Assembly (NCBI GenBank): GCA_001600175.1
Contig: BCJC01000006.1
Location: 1,899,781-1,963,780, forward strand
DNA from: Erythrobasidium yunnanense
Taxonomy: Eukaryota; Basidiomycota; Cystobasidiomycetes; Erythrobasidiales; Erythrobasidiaceae
Direction: 5' to 3'
DNA: 64,000 bases
Shown here: one piece after another, positions 35,144 through 46,292 of the stretch
Numbering within the stretch: the first letter of the stretch is position 1
How the letters are laid out: every line of letters starts with the position of its first letter
The notes under the pieces: model-generated
Seen by the model: the letters and a program-made list of their open reading frames with translations, nothing else
What the model was told of the DNA's origin: nothing
The model's database searches: none
Position numbers and translations under genes: made by a program

Positions 35144-36267
35144 ATGTCGAGCGCATCCAAGCTAGCCTTTGGATTTGCCAACTGCAGCCGCGAGATTGAG
35201 AAAGCAGTACTCGATGCCCTTGTCAACGACGACAAGCATCCTCAAGCCAGTCCTCGATTCGGAACTCACTTTTTGGCTTTCCCTCTGCTGCACGTCAACC
35301 GCTATTTGCGACAGCAGGCGTAAGAAGGGTTCACTGCTGCGCCAGGACAGCGCTGATTATCTGTTGCAGAGCCAAGCTACTCTACAAGATCGCCTTCGAG
35401 ACCAAGCGACAAAGCATCTACTATCCCAACGTCATGCCCATCAAGTGTGACCAATTGATCTTCGGAGTGTCCGCAATCTGCTATCAGGATGGTCTAAGAG
35501 AAGACAACGATCCACGCTTCGTCTTCACTAAGCGAGGCAATCAGATGCATTCTGCCGAATACATGCCATTCGAGGTTGAGCATAACTCTACCGAGCTGTT
35601 TGTCGTCTTCAAGCCCCGCCTTCTAAGATCGGGAATCGGTCATTTACCAGATCCTTGGACCGTGCAGACCGACAAGAAGGGTTTGGAGCATCCAGAAATT
35701 CCGACCTGTGTCCAGCTGCTTAGCACAGCTTGGTTCGATACTACCGACAAGCTAGCTACCAATCCTGCTTCAACGAGGCGTTCATCGTCGTATTATACGG
35801 ATGAGCTTGATTCCGAAGCGCTCAAAGAGAGAGTGGTACATCGATATGGACTCAAATCGGCTGTTCCTCTACCCATCAACTCGAATGGCATACCGTACGA
35901 TATCGACCTAGCTCCAGTACTACATCCAACTTGGGGAACAAAGGGAAAGCCGGGCCCGCACAAAAAGATCGAGAAGGTCGGCTCCGCTTGGTCAGTCTCC
36001 TACGAGTCGAAGTTCATGGATATTCGTGACTTCGTGGGAGATGATGAGGATATGATGATGATGGTAATGATGGCAGAGGCGCAGCAGAGACAGAAGGAGA
36101 TGTACGGGCAGTACGAAAGCTCATCAAGCCTCGATATCGAATACGTCAAAGTCCCACTTCTAGACGCCCTTCGACCTCCCATCGTTGCGGAGTCGCCGTA
36201 CGCTTATCTCGACGAAGAAGATCACGCAGTAAATCCCAGCGACGCTCATTTCGGCCAATTCTTCTAG
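35144..36267 (+). CDS. Unknown-family paralogue A of a tandem trio
   Basis: Two exons (35144-35319, 35370-36267) join in phase 2 to 357 residues; an ATG at 35126 would add six. N-terminal region: REIEKAVLDALVN, then HPQASPRFGTHFLAFPLLHV and NRYLRQQA ending at the intron. After the splice, AKLLYKIAFETKRQ. Middle: REDNDPRFVF, AEYMPFEVEH, STAWFD. C-terminal signature: YGLKSAVPLPI, YDIDLAPVLHPTWGTKGKPG and VPLLDALRPPI. An acidic, Met-rich insert DEDMMMMVMM is unique to this copy. There is no signal peptide or membrane helix. The same blocks recur in the next two genes with the intron at the same place, so the three are tandem duplicates. I do not recognise the family. Confidence 0.8.
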
Positions 36268-36602
36268 CGGATCGAGGAGACGAAGGGTCAACCGACAATC
36301 ATCCCAATTTATGAAATCAAGAACAAAACAGCCTCAGTATAGCACGTAACGATGTTTAGCTACTTTTGCATTGCTTAAACAACGCGACATGTGGGCATTG
36401 ACCTTCTCTATCGGGACCTCGTGCCTTGTTCGCCTCTCTATCCGAAACCCCTGTCTTACACTTCTTATACTTTTTAAGCCTTCCTCAACTTTCCTGCTCT
36501 TCCTTCTTTTCCTTCATCTCCCTCTCTGCCTCTTCCCTCTCCTACTTATCACCACCTCAAGGGGCTTCAGCTTGGGAAGGTCAGGCGGAGCGCCAGCTAA
36601 TC
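36268..36602 (+). promoter_or_regulatory. Spacer with polypyrimidine tract ahead of paralogue B
   Basis: 335 bp between paralogues A and B. A pyrimidine-rich stretch runs about 36470-36545 (CTTCCTCAACTTTCCTGCTC then CCTTCTTTTCC). No other feature is seen. Confidence 0.5.
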
Positions 36603-37738
36603 ATGATCCTTCGCTCATCGCGCTCGCAGATGGTAACATCGACCCGAATATTCGGCTCGCCAAAATGCAGTCAAGAAATCGAACAGTCTATACTGCACTA
36701 TCTGGTCAACGACAAGGACCATCCTCAGGCCAGCTCTCGCTTCGGCATACACTTTCTCGCCTTTCCTCTGCTCCATGTTAATCGTCACCTGCGACAGCAA
36801 GTGTGGGCATCTTTCAGTCTTGTGTTAATCGACATATGCTGAGAGCTCCTATCAGTGCCAAGTTGCTATACAAGATAGCTTACAAAACGGAGCGTCAGGC
36901 CCTCCTGTATCCAGCCTTGTACAGGTTGACAGGCGAAGCTATGGTCCTGGCTCCCTCGCGCATCTGCAACATAGAGGGCGTGAGTGAAAACGACGACCCT
37001 CGCCAAATTTTCAAGGACGCCCCTAGACATGTCATGGAATGTGTCGAATATCGTCCAACCTCTCTGGATCACACGTCGCCCTCTCTTCTGGTCTCCTTCG
37101 AAGCGGAGAAACAACGTGAAGCACACAGGCTGCCAGCTATGTGGGAAGTCGAGGTTGGCAAGGAGGGTCGCGAATACTGGGAATGGGACACCTGCTTGCA
37201 AGCCGTTAGCACAGCTTGGTTCGAGAGAACAGGGGAACCTATTGCTGCTCTCGATTGGGAAGGACATGCCTTCATCAAGGACGATGAACAGGAATGGGGC
37301 GCGCGCAAAGAAGCTTTCAACAAGCGCGCTCTGGGTCGTCACGGCCTGAAGTCTACTGTCCCTCTTCCTATAGATGGAAAGGGACTCACCTTCGACATCG
37401 CTCTTCCACCCATCATACATCCAAAATGGGGCACCAGAGGAAGTCCTGGTCCGCACATGGGAATCGACATGTCTCTAGACAGATGCTGTCCTGAATGGAA
37501 ATTCACCTACAAAAGTGAAGTTTTCGATCTAAAGCCTGTCCTCGGGGAGCATGGAGAGCTGCTTCCTGGTTATGATTACATCAGGAGCGAAGAAGAGAAG
37601 ATTACGAGTCTCCGTAAGGATATGAGCACTTTCGACATTCAGCTCATTCAAGTTCCTCTCCTGGATCTGCTCCGACCTCCTATTTCCCACGTATCTGTGC
37701 ATTACGAATACCAACACTGGCTCTACGATGGGTTCTAG
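36603..37738 (+). CDS. Unknown-family paralogue B of a tandem trio
   Basis: Two exons (36603-36802, 36856-37738) join to 360 residues; a second ATG at 36630 would give 351. The same blocks as paralogue A appear: SQEIEQSILHYLVN, HPQASSRFGIHFLAFPLLHV, NRHLRQQV at the intron, AKLLYKIAYKTERQ, ENDDPRQIFKDA, ECVEYRPTSLDHTSPSLLVS, STAWFERTG, HGLKSTVPLPID, FDIALPPIIHPKWGTRGSPG and VPLLDLLRPPI. The intron (53 nt) is in the same place and phase as in A and C. Closer to C than A in the middle part (TSLDxTSPSL-VS is shared by B and C). Cytosolic or nuclear from the lack of targeting signals; function unknown. Confidence 0.8.
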
Positions 37739-38111
37739 ATAAGCCGCTAGATGTATGGGATCTAGGGTCCGCACGTCTCGCAGCCGGAGACTATGTTTTT
37801 GAGGGTATGAACGATATGTAGACAGTGCTAAGCTACCATACAATGACTCAAACTCACCTGCGCGCACGAGCCTTCTCTCGAAGACGTTTCGCTTGGCCGG
37901 ATCCTTTCCAGCCGACGGTCGCCCTGTCTGACACTTGGTCGATTTTCTCCACCCCTTCTCTTGTCTCTTCTTCGCTTCTTTCCGCCTCGTTCGTCATCCT
38001 CTCCTGACTATCGCTGAGCTCCACGCTGGTCTACACCTATCCCGACGAAGGCGAGATCCATCTTCCCGTGTCTCAGGATTTAGCCTGATCTGACAAATTC
38101 TCTCATCTCAG
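37739..38111 (+). promoter_or_regulatory. Spacer with pyrimidine-rich stretch ahead of paralogue C
   Basis: 373 bp between paralogues B and C, with a C/T-rich stretch at about 37940-38010 (CTCCACCCCTTCTCTTGTC). A 5' UTR intron is possible but cannot be fixed. Confidence 0.45.
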
Positions 38112-39165
38112 ATGGCTGCGGCTGGGATAATATTATTCGGAGCGAATCGCTTTCCGGATATCGAAGACTCTATCCTCGACTACCTTGTCAACGTCATACG
38201 ACATCCTCAAGCTAGCGCGCGCTTTGCGACCCATTTCCTGGCATTTCCTCTCCTTCGTGTCAATCGTCACCTGCGACAGCTAGTGTAGGTATAGCTCAAG
38301 GTAGAACCTGCTGATATCCGTAGCTGATTCTCCTTTCAGTGCCAGGTTACTGTATAAGATAGCCTTCGAAACGGAACGGAAGCCTATTCTCTATCCAGAG
38401 GGAGAGTATTTGGAGTACGATTCCCTCGTCCTGGCTCCATCAGATGGATGCTTGCATAGGGACGCGAGGATGGACGACGATCCAAGGCGAATATTTCGCG
38501 GAGGAGCTGCAAGCGAGGTTGGATGTGCGGAATATTTTCCGACTTCACTGGACGAAACTTCGCCCTCCCTTGTCGTGTCTTTTCAGGTAGATGCCAAGCA
38601 GACCACACCGTCTAACTGGGCGATCACGACCGATGCGGAAGGCCGCGAACACCGTCACCACCCAACATATCTTCAGGCTGCCAGCACTGCGTGGTTTGAG
38701 GAAGCTTGGGTCACTCCCACAAGCTCCGTTTCGGAGATCGACCGCAGTGTCTGGGAGCCAGAAGCCTACAAGAGGACCTACAATATAATGGTCATCTGCC
38801 GTCACGGTCTCAGAGCGGTCGTGCCCACTCCAGTCACCGAAGGAGGGCTTTTCTACGACGTAGCTCTCCCGCCAACCATTCGCCCCAAGTGGGCCACTAA
38901 AGGTGATCCTGGACCTCATTGCGCATCCGATGCGTCTTTGGATCCGAAATTTCCAGGTTGGCAGTTCACGTATGAGAGTGAAGCGGTTGACATAAACGCG
39001 ATCACCACACTATATGATGGCCTGCGACTCCATGCAGGTAGGGACAGAGTGAGAGAAAAGAATGGCTTCTTCGAAGATGTCAGTAGTCTGCGGGTCCAGC
39101 TCATACAGATTTCTCTTCTCGAGCTGCTGCGGCCGCCAATTAGTCGCAAGTCTCCCTACCGTTAA
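38112..39165 (+). CDS. Unknown-family paralogue C of a tandem trio
   Basis: Two exons (38112-38284, 38340-39165) join to 332 residues, the shortest copy. The blocks repeat: MAAAGIILFGANRFPDIEDS, ILDYLVN, HPQASARFATHFLAFPLLRV, NRHLRQLV at the intron, ARLLYKIAFETERK, DDDPRRIF, CAEYFPTSLDETSPSLVVS, STAWFEE, HGLRAVVPTPV, YDVALPPTIRPKWATKGDPG and ISLLELLRPPI. Absolutely conserved positions among the three copies include the HPQAS core, LLYKIA, DDP, AEY/VEY, STAWF, HGL/YGL, the K/T-W-x-T/A-K/R-G-x-P-G-P-H box and LLRPPI. The W-and-P-rich box may be a binding surface. No enzyme motif is recognised. Confidence 0.8.
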
Positions 39166-39404
39166 AATCAGAGCTGTCCAATGTCAAGAAATTGGAGCGG
39201 CGTAGCTTGGCGGGAAAAATCCGTTCACCTGGGGAGAGGAGTGGTACATCAGAATATTGTGAAGGTCAGCGCAGGAATAACCAGGCATCGCGGGGCAATA
39301 GTCCGGATTACAGCGGTCGAGTGGACTGATTTTGTTGTTTTGCACGCTAAGCGAGGTGCTCAAAGTCTACTGTGTTGTTCCCGTCCCCTACTTGAGCCAT
39401 CTAG

Positions 39405-41288
39405 TCACTTCTCAGAAAGGGCGGCGACACCAGGCAGGTTCTGCGAGGAAAATCGTTAGCTAGGCAGCGTGACAGTTGAAACTGCACCCACCTTGCCCTC
39501 GAGCAGCTCGAGCGAAGCACCGCCTCCAGTCGAGACGTGGCTGAGCTTGTCCTCGGCGCCGTATTCTGACAGCAAGAGTTCAGCTCATCCCATATTCAGC
39601 GAGAACAGCACTTACTAGCCACGACAGTAGCGGTATCACCACCACCAACGATGACTGTTGCTCCCTTCGAGGCAGCCTCGATGCATGCATCAAGAGCTAT
39701 CTTTGAGCCTTGGGCAAAGTTGTCAAACTCGAAGACTCCAGGAGGACCGTTCCAGAGGATAGTCTTGCTAGCCAGGATAGTCTCCTTGAAGATTTCCTGG
39801 GACTTGGGTCCAATGTCGAGACCCATCAAGCCGTCCTTGATGCCTTCTGCATCGGTAGCGCTTCCGACCGTAGCGTCAGCGCCGAACTTGTCTCCGGTAA
39901 CGTAGTCAACAGGGAAGACGATCTTGACGTTGTTCTTCTTTGCCTTCTCCATGATGTCGTTGACCTTCTCGCTACCTGGCTTATCGTACAGCGAGTTCCC
40001 GATGGAAATGTCGTCGAGCGTCTTCTTGAACGTGAACGCCATTCCTCCTCCAATGATGATGGTGTTGACCTTGTCTAGCAAGTTGTCGATGAGCTGAATC
40101 TTGTCGCTGATCTTGGCTCCTCCTAGGATGGCCAGGAAAGGACGCTCTGGGTTCTCGAGGGCCCTGGTGTCGGGTTAGACAGTGTATAAAATGCTGTCTA
40201 AGGATTACTTACTTGGCAAAGAACTCGAGCTCCTTTTTCATGAGGAAGCCAGCAGCCTTCTGAGGCAGATCAACGCCGACCATGGAAGAGTGAGCTCGGT
40301 GGGCAGTACCGAAAGCGTCGTTGATGTCTTTGTAGATCATAATCAGTATAGAGACATACATTTATCTGGACGCAGCCTTACAGACATCGCCAAGAGCCTG
40401 ATAGCAAGGTCAGCCAGTTTACACAGATGTAGTGAGAGGCACGTACGGTCAAACCCTTGCGGAACTCCTCAACCTTTGCCTTGTCAGCTTTGGTCTTGTT
40501 GCCATCCTTGTCCTTGGAAGAGCCCTCCTCTTCAATGTGGAATCGCAGATTCTCCAGCAGGATCCTGTGAATTCGCATCGTCCTGAGCTAGACTTTCGAA
40601 AGTAGCAGCGCCGAAAGTACGTACACTTGACCGTTGGAAGCGCTATTGACTTTCTCTTCGACCTTCGGTCCGACGCACTCATCTACAAACTCGACTGGCT
40701 TGTTGAGAACTGGTTGAGCCAGGAACAAACCGGGATAGGGGTAGGGTCTTATCGTCAACAAAGCAGGACCATGCAGGGCTGTTTCGACATTGACATACGC
40801 GAAGAGAGCTCATCGGCTACAGGCTTGAGGCTGTACTTTGCGACGACCTTCCCGTCAGGACGGCCAAGATGCGACATGAGGATGACGGCTTTGGCTCCAG
40901 CGTCGATAGCATGCTTGATGGTAGGTAGCGCCGCGACGATACGCTGTTATATCGACATATCATAGCGCCAGGGAACCAGCCAAGAATCAGCTTCTTGAAC
41001 CATGTTCCCAGGCTCCCAGGCCCTCGAGCTCTGGATGCACGACGGGTGTGCGCACCGCATTATTTGTGATCTCTCCTTTCTGTCCAAAGGGAACGTTGAA
41101 GTCTGCTCTGTTTCCGTCCTGATTTCAGCTGCTGCCGCGAAGCTTTGGATCTGGACGACTAACCTGATGAGCACTCTTTTACCGCTCAATTGAACGTCGG
41201 AGACTGTCAGCTTCTTGGCTAGAGACTGCAGCGTCAAAGAATCTATCAGCCTAGCCTATCTACGGATGGCCGAAATATCGAATACCAT
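39405..41288 (-). CDS. PGK1: 3-phosphoglycerate kinase
   Basis: Eleven exons on the minus strand (41286-41288, 41164-41225, 41056-41107, 40799-40943, 40625-40709, 40447-40564, 40382-40397, 40213-40327, 39616-40163, 39492-39565, 39405-39440) join in phase to 417 residues, the usual PGK size. The first exon is the ATG alone, and exon 7 is only 16 nt. Motifs: [99 protein letters not shown] and the end [11 protein letters not shown]. The enzyme transfers phosphate from 1,3-bisphosphoglycerate to ADP in cytosolic glycolysis. Very intron-rich for a highly expressed enzyme. Divergent from the MFS gene at 41384. Confidence 0.97.
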
Positions 41289-41383
41289 TTTGGCCGTTTT
41301 GTGAGAAGCCGAGAAGCGAATCTTTCTGGTAGAAGAAACACATAGACTTGTTCGGGACTAGCTCTCGATCTACCGATTATACA
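41289..41383. promoter_or_regulatory. Very short bidirectional promoter (PGK1 / MFS)
   Basis: Only 95 bp separate the PGK1 start codon (minus) from the MFS start codon (plus). All core promoter and 5' UTR elements of both genes must lie in this stretch, in the flanking coding DNA, or in the intron right after the PGK1 ATG. No TATA box is obvious. Confidence 0.6.
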
Positions 41384-43195
41384 ATGGAGCTCGAAGCTAT
41401 TGCGAAGACTGCGACTATAGAGCCTCAGGTGCCGAAGCCCGAAGCTCCGACCCAAGAAGATGACTTTATCTACGATTATGGCTGGAGAGCATGGTCATGC
41501 GTGCTAGCAGCCTTCCTCCTCTATACGCTCTCAGTCGGATACTCCTTCGCGTTCGGCATCTTTCAGGCCGAGTAAGCACTCCTGACTCCGCAACGACTAG
41601 GCCTTCTGTTGATATTTTCCACGCACCCTTCTCCTTTCTACCTCTCTACTTGTCCAGATACTCGCTTGTCCAGTTCCCAGACTCCTCCGACCTCGTACGT
41701 CTTGATTTTCGAGAATTTGCGCAATGACATCTTGCTAAAGTCCTCTATGTAATTGAAGGCAATCTCCTTCATAGGTGGTGCAAATTCTGCTGCCTTAGTC
41801 ATCGCCATCTTCTTCATGGGCCGGCCATGCGAAATCTTTGGCCTACGAACCGTTACTGTAGCGGGAGGAGTCGCCATGGTTGTTTCCTGCATCTCGGCTA
41901 GCTGGTGCAGTAGCGTACCTACGCTTATAGTCACGCAAGGACTCATCGGCGGCGTAGGGGCAGGCTGTCTATTCGTCCCTGCTGCAGCGCGTGAGTCACG
42001 CTTTTACGCAGAGTAGTGTACTAGCATCGGCTGAACTAGTCAACTCCCCTGATACAGTGCCCGCACCTTACTTCAAGAAGAAGCGCTCACTTGCCATGGG
42101 GATTGCGGCCTCCGGTGCAGGAGCAGGGTGAGCCATCCGAGCCTGCTATGCGTCAACTAGGCGGCAGAGAGCTGACATCGATTCACAGTGGCATTGCATG
42201 GTCATACATCATCTCGGGGTGTATAGCAGCGCTAGACTACCGCTGGGCATTGCGAATCTCGGGTGCCATAATCGCCTTGATCATATGCGTTTCTCTGGTC
42301 TTCATGCGCAGCCCTCCGCATGTTACCAAAGCTCGAAAGGCGGGATCCTTCATCGAGAGAATACGTCTCATGACTAAGGAGAAGTGGCTATTGGTGTAAG
42401 CTGGGTCTCAGCGCATTTCCCTGACATCAAGCTGAAGAGGGCTTGTACAGTTTCTGGGTATCCTTCATGATTGCTTTATTCGGCTATATCACACCTTCCT
42501 ACTATATACCGCCCTATGTGCAGACTGAAGGACGGGCATCGGCCTCTACCGGATCTACAGCACTGGCAGTGTACAACGTCGGAGCTATGATAGGTCGCGT
42601 AGCACTTGGTTACGTTTCAGATACTAGGCTGTATGTCCAGCTTTCTCTCCAACGATACCGTCCAACTGACAGACTGCCTGGTGCAGGGGCGTCTACAACA
42701 CTTTCATCTTGAGCTTAACTTTGGCTGGAGTATCCCAGATAGCTATATGGCTACCAGCGCGAGGGAATCTACCGGCTACATTTGTTTTCTCCTTCTTATA
42801 TGGCTTTTTCGGCAGTGGAGCCATTGGTGAGTACCTCGTCCCTGCAAATAACGGCGGTCCAGATACTGATGAAGGTAACGCAAAGGTACTTCTGCGGCCG
42901 TGCTTGCCAAGCATATTGATCCCAACCTGATGGCCAGCATCAGCGGAATCTTTTACACCTCTGAAATACCTGGCTTCTTGACTGGCGCACCCATATCCGG
43001 CGCCCTTTTGAATCGCTTTGGCTATACCGCTGTCATCTCTTACAGTGGTAGCTGTATGCTGGCGGGATCAGCAATCGGTATACTTGCGAAAGTGATGCGT
43101 GAGTAGCTCCTAAACAAAGAGGCTTAGAGTGTGCCTAATGGTCTTCGTCGATAGTACAAAGAAAGCTCAAACAGCGGTTCTTCTCGACAATGTAG
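41384..43195 (+). CDS. MFS transporter, monocarboxylate (MCT/Mch) type
   Basis: Nine exons (41384-41571, 41658-41694, 41759-41990, 42058-42127, 42189-42395, 42451-42630, 42687-42826, 42886-43098, 43155-43195) join in phase to 435 residues. N-terminal helix with the MCT signature YDYGWRAWSCVLAAFLLY ([D/E]G[G/S]W-like), then FSFAFGIFQ-type segment (YSFAFGIFQAEYS). Later: GGVGAGCLFVPAAA, YFKKKRSLAMGIAASGAGAG (typical Y-F-x-K-R-R-x-L-A-x-G-x-A-x-x-G-x-x-x-G), VYNVGAMIGRVALGYVSD and GFLTGAPISGAL. The last intron is needed to reach the C-terminal QRKLKQRFFSTM; reading through it stops at once (VMRE). Family members carry monocarboxylates, riboflavin or related acids; substrate here unknown. Confidence 0.92.
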
Positions 43196-43543
43196 AACAG
43201 TATGGTATCATTCCGTCTTAACAAACAAAAACCGTAGCATAAGACCCGAATTGTGGATAAGCATTTCAACCAGCAAAGTCCAGTTGTTCGATAATCAGCA
43301 TCAGTGTGTAAAGTGTATAATAGGGTAGAGTACCGCTAGACACTGTATGCTAGGCAGTAACGAGATATCTCGAGTACAACGAAGAGCAAAAACAAACGAT
43401 AACAACAGCCCGGCACGGCTAATCGGATTGCACGAACGAGAAAGGGACCGAAAGACGAGAGAGATTGCAAAAGGCTAACGACTTCGGTGGCTTCAGCCAG
43501 TACAGGTTGCCTGGCGAGATGGCCAGTCAGGAGGGTTAACGAA
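43196..43543. other. Intergenic region, convergent gene ends
   Basis: 348 bp between the stops of the MFS gene and UBC9. 3' UTR sequence only, as far as can be seen. Confidence 0.5.
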
Positions 43544-44350
43544 TTATGTCCTGGGCGTGTTGGCCTTAGCAACCTCTCGAATCTTCTTCTCGTAGGCGAC
43601 CTTGTCCTTTCTGTAGAGTGCAGACTACGTCAGCTGGCTCCGTGCACATAGCGTACCCTGCCGCAAACACACCTGTACAGCGTGAAAGCATCCGTTTGGG
43701 CTGGATCATCGTTGTTTGGCGAGTTGAGCAGATCCTGAACACCTATACAGATCTGCTTGAGGGAGATAGCTGGCTTCCATGCTTTCTCTTCGTTAAGTAT
43801 GGAAAGGCAGATGGTGCCGGAAGGGTAGACGTTGGGGTGGAAGAGAGGAGGGTCGAATTTGCCTGTATGAGTGATCAGAAAGGATACCTGTGATCCAAGG
43901 CAAGAGCGACGAACACTTAGGAGGTTTGGCTGGGTATTCTTCTGGAAATGTCATGATGACCTTGTATATGCCGCCTTCCCAGGGTGTCTGGAGTTATTCG
44001 TATCCATCAGACTTGTTCTAGTGTCCTGTCGAATCGCACATACGCCTTCTTTGCCAGGGATACCGACTTCCCAAGTCAACAAGTCGAGAGCATCACCCTT
44101 CTTCTGCGGACGCGCGTAGAAGCCCTATGGACAGGAGATAGTTTGATGAATTCAGTGAACCTGCTATTGGTAAGCTTGCGGGTGTCGAGGCCGTACAAAA
44201 GGATGGTCTTTCCTCCACTGCTTTCGCTCCTCTGCGAGACGTAAACGACAGACTGTAATGAGCAGCAGCAAGAATAGTGCAGTCAGTATGGTTGAAGAGC
44301 TAGATGTAGGCTTTTCCAGCTGGACGTCTTCGCTCACGATTTGTCGCCAT
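43544..44350 (-). CDS. UBC9: SUMO-conjugating enzyme E2
   Basis: Six exons on the minus strand (44338-44350, 44197-44252, 44044-44124, 43915-43987, 43673-43862, 43544-43610) join in phase to 159 residues. The protein begins [20 protein letters not shown], then [48 protein letters not shown], and the active-site block [17 protein letters not shown] with Cys at residue 93, the canonical Ubc9 position. The N-terminal basic stretch and the absence of other E2-specific inserts fit Ubc9 rather than a ubiquitin E2. It transfers SUMO from the E1 to substrates, mainly in the nucleus. Intron 4 has an unusual GTTCGT donor at 43914, and the splice restores the PKCKF motif exactly. Confidence 0.96.
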
Positions 44351-44814
44351 TCTTGATGTTTCGACAATACGCGCCCGCAGTCAGAGGCGTGATATTCCGC
44401 TAGTAAGACGGGATGTAGCTAGTCTCTGCGCTGAAATAGCAACGAGAGCGCCGTGTGGTCAAGAAGCAGAATTGGCAAAAGTCAAACAAGCGTGGTGACT
44501 GTCATGGCCACCTGGTTGCAAACAAAATGTCTGGCAGTACAAAGCATAACCGTGTTATCACGACTCTCTATTCTACTTCCTAATCAGTGCGCAACTGGCC
44601 CGCTGACCTATACTTTCCCAGCTTTCACACACGAGCGAAAGTATCATGCCAGCTCCAGCAAGACCGCTGCATGTCCACATTGCTGCCTAGTAGCCCGTCT
44701 ACTGCCGCTGTCTCAGGAACACTTGCAAAATAACGAAGTATGCATTGTCTTGATTGTTGATACAACGACGAAGAGAGACTGCTATCGCGATCCAGCATAT
44801 ACCGGACCGGATGG
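44351..44814. other. Intergenic region
   Basis: 464 bp holding the UBC9 promoter and the RTR1 3' UTR, both on the minus strand. No gene is seen. Confidence 0.5.
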
Positions 44815-46069
44815 TCATGAAGGCTCTTCCGCATCTCGCATCTCTTTGAACAAGCTCCATCCTTCATCCATATACTGCTCGTAGCCCGGTGCTACATCCA
44901 TCTCCACTCTTCTTATCGCATCCACAGCCTCTTCATCGCTCTCATCTCCGGCCTGTTCATCCTGCATATCCTGATCATCTTGCCCTGGGCCGTCTTCGAA
45001 GAAGTCTTCGAAAGACACCTTTCTCCTTTCTCTCCTTTGCCGCTGCTGATCTTGCGATAGACCATTCTGCGATGCCATCAACTCCCTTCTTAGCGGAGCC
45101 ATATCAAAAGGCAGAAGTGAAGCGCCCGTATTCCTCAACTTCCCATTCCTTGGCGGTGAATATGTCTCTTCAGCAGATGTATGCAGTGTAGTCGCGTTCG
45201 GAGGAGCAGGTGGTGCGGCTGCTTCCCTCTCGATAATGGACAGTCTCGCAAGGAAGTTGTCGGCTAGTTTCGAGTACTCGTCCTGGAAGACCTGGATAGG
45301 AGGTAGGACGGCTTGTTGTGAGAGAGATGTGATGGGAGCTGGATATGCAGCTGGAGTCGTGTCCAATGCTACTGGAGGTAAAGGAGCACTAGTATTGCCA
45401 GCTTGCTCCACATCTTCGAGCAATTGCGCAACCGGGGCGGGTGAAGTGGAGGAAGAGGGAGCGTCAAATCTGTTTGATGAGAGACATACAGTCTCATACC
45501 ATGCAGACCGCCTTGCACACTCGTCCGAGCAGAATTTGGTGGAAGCAGCCGTATCGAACACTCTTTTGGCCCGGAGGTTGATGCGGTACTGTTGCTCCAT
45601 CTCAGATGTGTTAAGTAGAGTGTAAGCGAAGTGAGCTTACAACGGGCTTCTCGGCATCATATGCCCGCCTGGGCTGATTACCGCAGGGAGGGTAAGCGCA
45701 TAGATGGTTTACGTGTCTTTCAGTAAGGACGTCCTTGTATGCATGTAGCTTCATGGATGATGCCTGGGGATATGTGGAATCAGATGTGCAGGACAGGTGA
45801 TCAGACGAGATCTTGCAGTAGCGTACGGCATTTCGAAAGGTTGTTCTGTCTACAGCTCCCTCGCTGAAGCGTGTGACCCATATCAGGGCATCTCGGAGGT
45901 CTGCTTTTGCGCGCTGTCCCATAGCTGCAGAGTTGCTTGCAAAGTGCGCTCGTGTGCCAGCATCACCGGCATCATTGGAGTTTCCAGATTCGACGACTTT
46001 GAAGCGCTGCGTGAACATGGGCGTATCTGATGAGCTGCTCGCTGCTGGATCTATCGCTTCTTTGGCCAT
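44815..46069 (-). CDS. RTR1: RTR1/RPAP2-type RNA polymerase II CTD phosphatase
   Basis: Three exons on the minus strand (45827-46069, 45641-45763, 44815-45600) give 383 residues. The intron 45764-45826 is 63 nt and in frame, so an unspliced form would be 21 residues longer. Zinc-finger domain: YKDVLTERHVNHLCAYPPCG, NQPRRAYDAEKP, YRINLRAKRVFD, then KFCSDECARRSAWYE. The paired cysteines (C-x4-C and C-x3-C) and the ER-H-x-L-C context match Rtr1/RPAP2, atypical phosphatases for Ser5 of the RNA polymerase II CTD that also take part in polymerase import. The C-terminal half is low complexity with an acidic stretch (DFFEDGPGQDDQDMQDE). The Cys spacing differs slightly from the textbook C-x2-C, which is normal for the family. 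Confidence 0.88.
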
Positions 46070-46292
46070 GATGGGCGACTCAGTGCGTTCGCCAAGTTCG
46101 GTTCAACCTGGCCTGCAAAGGCAGTCAAAAACGGGCAACAGAGCTGCGCAATATACATAGAATGTACACAATAGAGTAAAGGTTGTATTGCAGAGCTATC
46201 GCTGTTCTTTGCCCTTCAAAATCGCACCTTTCTATCGCGACATTTGGCTGTTTCAGCTCTTCCGTCCTTTCCCTCATCACAAAGTATCTACA
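46070..46292. promoter_or_regulatory. Divergent promoter (RTR1 / iPGAM)
   Basis: 223 bp between the two start codons. A CTTTCTATC/CTTCCGTCC pyrimidine stretch precedes the iPGAM start. No specific site can be named. Confidence 0.5.
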
